NCBI GenBank assembly: GCA_003487005.1
Contig: DNFG01000488.1
Location: 1 to 8,416 of the forward strand
DNA from: Bryobacterales bacterium
Lineage (GTDB): Bacteria > Acidobacteriota > Terriglobia > Bryobacterales > Bryobacteraceae
Direction of reading: 5' to 3'
Length of the DNA stretch: 8,416 nt
Part shown: piece after piece, positions 1-4,909 of the stretch
Numbering within the stretch: the first letter of the stretch is position 1
How the letters are laid out: each line of letters begins with the position of its first letter
Position numbers and translations under genes: made by a program
The notes under the pieces: model-generated
Seen by the model: the letters and a program-made list of their open reading frames with translations, nothing else
Told to the model about the DNA's origin: nothing
Databases searched by the model: none

Positions 1-12
1 CTCTTCCGATCT
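1..12. other. Illumina adapter remnant at the contig end
   Basis: The first twelve bases, CTCTTCCGATCT, are identical to the last twelve bases of the common Illumina TruSeq adapters (read on the minus strand, AGATCGGAAGAG). The M16-type protein encoded on the minus strand aligns sensibly up to Trp229 (bases 15-17) and then turns into Leu-Asp-Arg-Lys, exactly where the adapter begins, instead of the hydrophobic strand expected in this fold. I therefore read bases 1-12 as technical sequence rather than genome. A chance 12-base match at the very first position is unlikely. Confidence 0.9.
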
Positions 13-701
13 AGCCAGGCGCGGGAGGGGACGAAGTGGCGGCGGTGGAACTCGACGATGTGGTCGCGGGTGATGGCGCGGAGAGACTGAGGGGAGCCGT
101 CGGCGGGGAAGGCGTAGGGGTGGACGCCGAAGATGGCGCGGGCGGCAGCGAGGGGGAGGAGGTATTCAGTGTCGTTGTACTGGACGGCGAGGCCGGAGAG
201 TTGCTGCTGGACGAAGCGGTCGATCTCTTCCTGGGCGAAAGTGGGGCGGCGGACGATGTCGGCGAGGAGGGAGAGGCCGAGGCCGGCGTGGGTTTTCATG
301 AAGGTGGCGGAGGCGCTGGTGAAGTCGTCGCCGGCGGAAGCGGAAAGGGAGCCTCCAGCGTTATCGACGAGGCGGGCGATGTCCTGGGCGGAGCGCGAGC
401 CGGCGCCTTCGCGGAGGAGGGAGGCGGTCATGGAGGCGAGGCCGCTGTGGGCGGGGGCGACGTTGAGTTTACCGGCCTGGACCTGCAGGGAGTAGGAGAC
501 GAGGGGGAGGCGATGGTCCTCGACAACGAAGACGGTGAGACCGTTGGGGAGAGTCCGGCTGGTGAAGGCAGGGAAGGGGAAGGGTCTGGGGGCGGTGGGG
601 GGAGGAGGCGTCATTTTTTTGGGAGCAGAGGGAGCGGGCGACTGGGCGACGGCGGCGGCCGGGGCGAGCAGGGCGAGGGCGAGCAGGAGGGTGGATTTCA
701 T
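13..701 (-). CDS. M16-family peptidase-like subunit, zinc motif lost, 3' part missing
   Basis: This is the N-terminal 229 residues of an exported M16 (pitrilysin/MPP-like) protein, cut by the contig end; a full M16B subunit is about 430-500 residues. Residues 1-20 form a signal peptide (basic MK, then a Leu/Ala-rich core ending AVA-Q), followed by a Pro-rich linker to about residue 45. The M16 domain starts at TLPNGLTVFVVED (about residues 50-62). Where active members carry HxxEH, this protein has GLASMTASLL (residues 87-96), so His-x-x-Glu-His is replaced by Ser90-x-x-Ala93-Ser94 and no catalytic zinc site can form there. Such degenerate subunits typically pair with an active one, as in MPP alpha/beta and bacterial M16B heterodimers. 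The gene starts 20 bp after the stop of the active M16 gene, with GAGG (708-711) six bases before the ATG, so the two are probably co-transcribed. The role as a non-catalytic partner is inferred; the C-terminal half is not visible. Confidence 0.9.
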
Positions 702-721
702 GGGGGGCCTCGTGGGGAGGG

Positions 722-2083
722 TTACTGGGCCGGCGCTGCGGCGGGTGCGGCGCCGGGTTCGACCCAGATTTTGACCTGGCGGGCGGGGTCGAGGTACTGT
801 TTCATGACGCGCTGGACGTCGGCGGCGGTGACGGCCTGGTACTTGGCGAGTTCGGAATTGTAGCGTTCGGGGTCGCCGAGGAGGACGGCGCAGCGGCCGA
901 GGAAATCGGCTTTGGCCTGGACGCTTTCGCGGCCGAGGATGAAGCGGGCGATGAACTGATTGCGGGCCTTGTCCATCTCTTCGTCAGAGACGGGGGTTTT
1001 CTGCATTTCGCCGTAGGTGTATTCGAGGCTGGTGGCGACTTCCTTGATGTTCTTGCCCTGGTTGGCGATGGCGGCGCCGAAGAAGAAGGAGGGGCCTTCG
1101 AGGAACTGGCCCTGGCCGAAGGCGGCGACAGCGGCGCGTTCGTCGTAAACGAGGCGCTTATAGAGGCGGGAACTCTGGCCCGAGGAGAGGATGGAGGAGG
1201 CGATTTCGAGGGCGTAGCTGTCGGGGTGGCCCATGGGGGGGAGGAGGTAGCTGGTGATGACGGCGGCGAGGGGGGCGTTGGGATAGCGGACGGTAGCTTC
1301 GGCGGCGGCTTTGCGGGCGGGTTCGGTGGTTTTGACGCGGGGGACGGGTTTGCCGCGAGGGATGGCGCCGAAGTGTTTTTCGATGAGGGCGAGGGCGTTT
1401 TTGGAGTCGAAGTCGCCGACGAGGACGAGGGTGGCGTTATTGGGGACGTAGAAGGTGGAGTGGAATTCGCGGACGTCGTCGATGGTGGCGGCGTTGATAT
1501 CGTCCATGGAGCCGATGGGGGGGCTTTTGTAGGGGTAGCTGGAGTAGGTGTTGCGGAGGACATCCTCGATGAGGAGTCCGTAGGGGGGATTTTCGTAGTT
1601 GACGCGGCGCTCTTCCTTGACGACCTCGCGTTCCTTGACGAAGTTTTCCTGGGAGACTTCGAGGGAGGCCATGCGGTCGGCTTCGAGCCAGAGCATGCGT
1701 TCGAGGTAGTGGGAGGGGAAGGTCTCCCAGTAGACGGTCATATCGAAGGAGGTGTAGGCGTTGAGTTCGCCGCCGGATTCGCGAACGATGCGCATGTGCT
1801 CTTCAGGGCCGACATTTTTGGAGCCGCGGAACATGAGGTGCTCGAAGAGGTGGGCGAAGCCGGTGCGACCGGGGCGTTCGTCCTTGGATCCGACGTGGTA
1901 CCAGATCTGGAGGTTAGCGACGGGGCGGCTCTGGTCCTCGGCGAGGACGATTTTGAGGCCGTTTTTGAGTTGGTGCTGCTGGATCTTCATGGGGGGAGGA
2001 GCGACGGCGGCGAGGGTGGCCAAGGGTAGAAAGAATGCGATGGCGCAGCCAGCAAGGGGGAGACGGAAAGGGAAGGTGGTCAT
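722..2083 (-). CDS. Exported M16B zinc metallopeptidase, active subunit
   Basis: A 453-residue M16B peptidase of the usual one-subunit length (two homologous half-domains). Residues 1-26 are a signal peptide (MTTFPFRLPLAGCAIAFF..., small residues near 24-28), which places the enzyme in the periplasm or outside and favours this start over the internal Met32. The N-terminal half carries the family signature: NGLKIVLAED at 41-50, the zinc and catalytic motif HLFEH at 78-82, and the third zinc ligand in the EREVVKEE block, probably Glu158. GGELNAYTSFDMTVY (104-118) is the typical substrate-strand region. The C-terminal half contains SSRLYKRLVYDER (about 304-316), the conserved Arg/Tyr block that helps hold the substrate. 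The last dozen residues are an Ala/Pro-rich tail. A degenerate M16 subunit follows 20 bp downstream, suggesting a heterodimer of active and inactive chains that degrades peptides. No good Shine-Dalgarno lies just upstream: the nearest, GGAG, is about 28 bases from the ATG. Substrate is unknown. Confidence 0.96.
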   Translation of the reverse strand: MTTFPFRLPLAGCAIAFFLPLATLAAVAPPPMKIQQHQLKNGLKIVLAEDQSRPVANLQIWYHVGSKDERPGRTGFAHLFEHLMFRGSKNVGPEEHMRIVRESGGELNAYTSFDMTVYWETFPSHYLERMLWLEADRMASLEVSQENFVKEREVVKEERRVNYENPPYGLLIEDVLRNTYSSYPYKSPPIGSMDDINAATIDDVREFHSTFYVPNNATLVLVGDFDSKNALALIEKHFGAIPRGKPVPRVKTTEPARKAAAEATVRYPNAPLAAVITSYLLPPMGHPDSYALEIASSILSSGQSSRLYKRLVYDERAAVAAFGQGQFLEGPSFFFGAAIANQGKNIKEVATSLEYTYGEMQKTPVSDEEMDKARNQFIARFILGRESVQAKADFLGRCAVLLGDPERYNSELAKYQAVTAADVQRVMKQYLDPARQVKIWVEPGAAPAAAPAQ

Positions 2084-2089
2084 AATTGG

Positions 2090-2099
2090 ATCGGCCGAT
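2090..2099. promoter_or_regulatory. 10-bp palindrome before the M16 start codon
   Basis: ATCGGCCGAT is a perfect 10-bp palindrome ending six bases before the ATG of the active M16 gene. It lies in the short leader between that gene and the terminator of the PEP-CTERM gene. It could be an operator half-site pair or a small leader hairpin, but a 10-bp palindrome in high-GC DNA can arise by chance. No promoter was recognised with confidence in 2100-2150. Confidence 0.2.
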
Positions 2100-2149
2100 G
2101 GTCTGGAGGCGCTCCTTCAAGGATAACGCAGCGGGTGTGGGGCGGGTTC

Positions 2150-2191
2150 CGCAAAAAAAGGCAGAGCCCGGAAGCATCCCTGCTTCCGGGC
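2150..2191 (-). terminator. Rho-independent terminator of the PEP-CTERM gene
   Basis: A perfect 11-bp stem (GCCCGGAAGCA at 2166-2176 pairing with TGCTTCCGGGC at 2181-2191) closes a four-base loop (2177-2180). Read on the minus strand, it lies 28 bases past the stop of the PEP-CTERM gene and is followed, after six bases, by a run of seven T (A run at 2153-2159). The six-base gap between stem and T run is slightly long. The T run is on the minus-strand side only, so it should act on the PEP-CTERM transcript and insulate the M16 pair from it. Confidence 0.8.
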
Positions 2192-2219
2192 CCGATGAAG
2201 TTAAATTGTGCAGGCTGGC

Positions 2220-2876
2220 TTACCGGACCGCACGACGACGGCGGATGAGCGCGAGACCCAGAAGAGCGCCGCCCATGAGAGCCATGGTGGCGGGTTCGGG
2301 GATCGCGGCCGCAGTCACCGAAGCGAGGCCGATGACGGAACCGTAGCCATTGGCGCCATCCGTGGTGGCATCGGCGAACTGCAGGAACACCGTATCGCTA
2401 TCGGCCATGAACAACAGGCTCTGCGCGACCCAGCCCATGTTGGCGTTGGTGTTGCCGGTGATATCGAAATCAACGGTCTGGACGCCGGAGCCGAAGGTGA
2501 CCTGAGCGGTCTTGATCGCCTGTCCACCTTCCGGGTTGCCGGAAAGCCAGAAGTTGACGTTGTAGTAAGCACCCTGGGTGAGACCAGAGATGGTGGCCGT
2601 GATGCTGCCGGACTGGACACCACTGAGGTCAACACTGAACTCGCTGCCGTTGGGACCCTGCCAGTAGGGTTCACGGACGCGGTCAATGAGAGCGACGCCC
2701 TGAGCGCCACCACCGACAATCCAGGGGCCGAACTGCTCGCCGGCTTCCATGCCGAGCACAGGGGCGGGAACAGGCGCTTCACTGAAGTCGCTGCTGAAGA
2801 TCGGAACCCCGAAGGCCAAAACAGTGCAGGCCATCAGGCCTAGTACCAAACGAAGTTGAAAGGCGTATTTGCCCAT
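2220..2876 (-). CDS. PEP-CTERM surface protein, choice-of-anchor C type
   Basis: A 218-residue secreted protein. The start at 2874-2876 is chosen because GGAGAGGAGGAGTAATG gives a strong ribosome binding site and MGKYAFQLRLVLGLMACTVL is a proper signal peptide; a longer frame from 2966 lacks both. The mature part resembles the choice-of-anchor C / DUF642-like beta-sandwich: FGPWIVGGG, EPYWQGPNGSEFSVDLSG, SITATISGLTQGAYYNVNFW, LSGNPEGG and NANMGWVAQSLLF follow the family order. The C-terminus is a canonical exosortase sorting signal: IPEP (192-195), a hydrophobic helix (MALMGGALLGLALI) and RRRRAVR. In known PEP-CTERM systems the exosortase cleaves here and delivers the protein to the surface, often linked to exopolysaccharide. 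No exosortase is in the window. Codons are more T-ended and the G/C balance is more even than in neighbouring genes, consistent with high expression or a different history. The ligand of the domain is unknown; sugar binding is only a family-level guess. Confidence 0.92.
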   Translation of the reverse strand: MGKYAFQLRLVLGLMACTVLAFGVPIFSSDFSEAPVPAPVLGMEAGEQFGPWIVGGGAQGVALIDRVREPYWQGPNGSEFSVDLSGVQSGSITATISGLTQGAYYNVNFWLSGNPEGGQAIKTAQVTFGSGVQTVDFDITGNTNANMGWVAQSLLFMADSDTVFLQFADATTDGANGYGSVIGLASVTAAAIPEPATMALMGGALLGLALIRRRRAVR

Positions 2877-2895
2877 TACTCCTCCTCTCCCATGG

Positions 2896-2924
2896 ATGAT
2901 ACAGGGAGTTGCAGCATCATGCAA
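2896..2924 (-). promoter_or_regulatory. Putative sigma-70 promoter of the PEP-CTERM gene
   Basis: On the minus strand, TTGCAT (2919-2924) is followed by a 17-base spacer and TATCAT (2896-2901), a five-of-six match to the -10 consensus; the -35 keeps only TTG. The expected transcription start near 2889 leaves a leader of about 13 bases that contains the strong Shine-Dalgarno at 2881-2887. It lies in the only AT-richer gap around here, between aguA and the PEP-CTERM gene, which supports an independent transcript. Confidence 0.5.
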
Positions 2925-2968
2925 GGGGGAAGTTGGCTTTTCTGGTCTGAATGGAAAAAAATTCATAT

Positions 2969-4003
2969 TCAGGCTGGCTCCTGCATGGTCATACAGTGGA
3001 GGGTTCCGAGGCCGAGAACGAGGTCAACGCTATAGATACCAATAACTTGGCGGTCAGGAAAGAGCTTCTGGAGGGTATTGAGGGCGATGCGGTCGGCCGG
3101 GTCGTGGAAGACGGGTACCAGTACTACTGAATTCGCGATATAGAAATTGGCGTAGGAGGCGGGGAGGGGTTGCCGGTCATAGGCCACCGGTTTGGGCATG
3201 GGGAGGGTGACGACGCGGAGGGGGCGGCCGTCGAGATTGCGGGCGCGGCGGAGGAGACGGAGGTTTTCCTGGAGGGGTTCGTAGTTGGGGCTGGCGGGAT
3301 CGTCCTCGACGGCGAGGACGACGGTATTGGGGCCGGTGAAGCGGGCGAGGTCATCGACATGGCCGTGGGTATCGTCGCCGTGGATGCCACGGTTGAGCCA
3401 GATGGTGCGCCGGATGCCGAGCCAGCCTTCGAAAAGGGCTTCGTACTCTTCGCGGCCGAGGCCGGGATTGCGTTCCTGGACGGGGCTGAGGAGGCACTCT
3501 CCGGTGGTGAGGAGGAGGCCCTGGCCGTTGACGTCGATGGAGCCGCCTTCGAGGACGACGCGGCGGCCGTTCCAGAGGGGGTATTCGGGCTTGAGGCCGG
3601 CGGCGCGGGCGGCGAGTTCGCCGGCGCGGTCGTCGCCGGTCCAGTTGTCGTACTTGGCCCAGCCATTGAAGTGAAATTTGACGGCGGCGCGGGCGGAGTT
3701 GGGGCCCTGGACGAACAGGGGGCAGAAGTCGCGGGTCCAACTGCGGTCGGTGGGGGCGTTGACGAAGGAGACGCGGCCGTTCCAGGCCCCGGCCTGGAGG
3801 AGGAGGGCGCGGGCCTGGGGGCGAAGGTGGCGGGGGATGAGAATGCGGACGTCTTCGTGGCGGGAGAGGATGCGGATGATTTCGCAGTAGAGGTGGGGGA
3901 TGGGTTCGAACTTGCCGGGCCAGTCGGAGGGTTCGTGGGGCCAGGCGAGCCAGGTGGCGGCGTGGGGTTCCCATTCGGCGGGGAGGCGAAAGGCGGGAGT
4001 CAC
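2969..4003 (-). CDS. aguA: Agmatine deiminase (agmatine iminohydrolase)
   Basis: This cytoplasmic enzyme of the Porphyromonas-type arginine deiminase superfamily hydrolyses agmatine to N-carbamoylputrescine and ammonia. It has 344 residues from the GTG at 4001-4003, close to the family norm of about 350-370. Visible landmarks in this numbering are LPAEWEPHAATWLAWPH near the N-terminus, the SWTRDFCP loop (88-95, with Arg91 and Asp92), VLEGGSIDVNG (150-160), the catalytic HGHVDD (His215) and the nucleophile Cys337 in TLHCMTMQEP. The GTG start is preferred: GGAG lies nine bases upstream, and GTGA overlaps the aguB stop, a sign of translational coupling. An in-frame TTG at 4016-4018 would add five residues but has no ribosome binding site. 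The loop before the nucleophile reads GLGTLHC rather than the GGGNIHC of well-studied agmatine deiminases, so substrate is less certain from this protein alone; its coupling to an AguB-like amidase strongly supports agmatine. It ends 92 bases before the PEP-CTERM start codon. Confidence 0.93.
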   Translation of the reverse strand: MTPAFRLPAEWEPHAATWLAWPHEPSDWPGKFEPIPHLYCEIIRILSRHEDVRILIPRHLRPQARALLLQAGAWNGRVSFVNAPTDRSWTRDFCPLFVQGPNSARAAVKFHFNGWAKYDNWTGDDRAGELAARAAGLKPEYPLWNGRRVVLEGGSIDVNGQGLLLTTGECLLSPVQERNPGLGREEYEALFEGWLGIRRTIWLNRGIHGDDTHGHVDDLARFTGPNTVVLAVEDDPASPNYEPLQENLRLLRRARNLDGRPLRVVTLPMPKPVAYDRQPLPASYANFYIANSVVLVPVFHDPADRIALNTLQKLFPDRQVIGIYSVDLVLGLGTLHCMTMQEPA

Positions 4004-4896
4004 GGACGGGTGCTCCAACGGTCGGTGATGGAGGAGTAGGCGTCGATGCGGCGGTCGCGGAAGAAGGGCCAGTTGCGGCGGACTTCTTCGATGCGGGCGC
4101 GGTCACATTCGACGACGAGGATTTCCTCGGAGGAGTCGCCGGCTTCGGCGAGGGTGACGCCGAAGGGGTCGGCAACGAAGGAGTGGCCCCAGAATTCGAG
4201 GCCCTGGTCCGGGGGACCTTCGAAGCCGACGCGATTGACGGCGGCGACGAAGATGCCGTTGGCGATGGCGTGGGCGCGCTGGATGGTTTGCCAGGCATCG
4301 ACCTGCTGGGGGCCGTACTGGGCTTTTTCGGAGGGATGCCAGCCGATGGCGGTGGGGTAGAAGAGGATATCGGCGCCCTGGAGGGCGGTGAGGCGGGCGC
4401 CTTCGGGGTACCACTGATCCCAGCAGACGAGGACGCCGATGCGGCCGAAGGGGGTATCGAAGTTGCGGAAGCCGAGGTCGCCGGGGGTGAAGTAGAACTT
4501 TTCGAAGTAGAGGGGGTCGTCGGGGATGTGCATTTTGCGGTAGAGCCCGGCGATTTCGCCCTCGGGATTGAGGACGGCGGCGGTGTTGTGATAGAGGCCG
4601 CGGGCGCGTTTTTCGAAGAGGCTGGCGACGAGGACGATGCCGAGTTCTTTGGCGATGGGGCCGAGGGCGGCGGTGGAGGGGCCGGGGATGGTTTCGGCGA
4701 GATCGAAGAGTTCGGCGGTCTCCTGGCGGCAGAAGTACTGGGAGCGGAAGAGTTCCTGGAGACAGACGATTTGCGCGCCGCGGGCGGCGGCTTCGCGGGT
4801 CTTGAGGATGGCTTTTTCGAGGTTTTCGGCGGGGTCGGGGGAGCACGTCATCTGGACGAGGCCGACGCGGAATTTGCCGGGATCAGGCGCTGACAT
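4000..4896 (-). CDS. aguB: N-carbamoylputrescine amidase (nitrilase superfamily)
   Basis: This 298-residue carbon-nitrogen hydrolase converts N-carbamoylputrescine to putrescine, CO2 and ammonia, the second step of the agmatine route; it should be cytoplasmic as no signal peptide is seen. The nitrilase catalytic triad is complete: Glu48 in CLQELF, Lys121 in YRKMHIPDD and Cys158 in VLVCWDQWYPEGAR. AguB-type features include LFRSQYFCR (49-57), HIPDDPLYFEKFYFTPGD (123-140) and the C-terminal RRNWPFFRDRRIDAY (273-287). Length matches the family (about 290-300). Its stop overlaps the GTG of the deiminase by four bases, so the two enzymes are probably made together. The ATG at 4894-4896 has no Shine-Dalgarno; a TACAAT -10-like box seven bases upstream would put transcription start close to the ATG, so a leaderless message is possible. 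Other nitrilase branches (for example beta-ureidopropionase) are less likely given the deiminase partner. Confidence 0.95.
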   Translation of the reverse strand: MSAPDPGKFRVGLVQMTCSPDPAENLEKAILKTREAAARGAQIVCLQELFRSQYFCRQETAELFDLAETIPGPSTAALGPIAKELGIVLVASLFEKRARGLYHNTAAVLNPEGEIAGLYRKMHIPDDPLYFEKFYFTPGDLGFRNFDTPFGRIGVLVCWDQWYPEGARLTALQGADILFYPTAIGWHPSEKAQYGPQQVDAWQTIQRAHAIANGIFVAAVNRVGFEGPPDQGLEFWGHSFVADPFGVTLAEAGDSSEEILVVECDRARIEEVRRNWPFFRDRRIDAYSSITDRWSTRP

Positions 4897-4909
4897 ACTA
4901 GGATTGTAT
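4897..4909. promoter_or_regulatory. 13-bp divergent gap between aguB and the M14 gene
   Basis: Only 13 bases separate two divergent start codons, so at least one promoter must lie inside the opposite gene. For the plus-strand gene, AGGA (4900-4903) sits six bases before its ATG. For aguB, TACAAT on the minus strand (4903-4908) resembles a -10 box, without a recognisable -35. A short inverted repeat, ATAC (4895-4898) and GTAT (4906-4909), spans the gap. These assignments are tentative. Confidence 0.35.

Noticed and set aside
36..863. Long plus-strand open frame over the M16 genes (also 1226-2029)
   Set aside because: It is antisense to clear M16 coding sequence, is low-complexity Gly/Glu/Ala protein, and follows from the G-rich plus strand having few stops.
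2820..2876. Lipoprotein lipobox (LMAC) in the PEP-CTERM signal peptide
   Set aside because: The cysteine is followed by more hydrophobic core and the C-terminal sorting signal already explains anchoring.
2877..2966. Thirty-residue N-terminal extension of the PEP-CTERM protein
   Set aside because: It would cover the promoter and ribosome binding site and displace the signal peptide from the N-terminus.
2947..2972. Inverted repeat CTGAAT/ATTCAG with an A/T run as terminator of aguA
   Set aside because: The stem is only six pairs, AT-rich, overlaps the stop codon, and the T run lies in the loop rather than after the stem.
3170..4039. Long plus-strand open frames antisense to aguA and aguB (also 4183-4893)
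   Set aside because: Acidic Gly/Ala-rich translations with no family pattern, opposite enzymes whose catalytic residues are complete.
4637..4909. Upstream extension of the M14 gene
   Set aside because: The extra 91 codons are antisense to aguB and would bury the signal peptide; the ATG at 4910 has a ribosome binding site.
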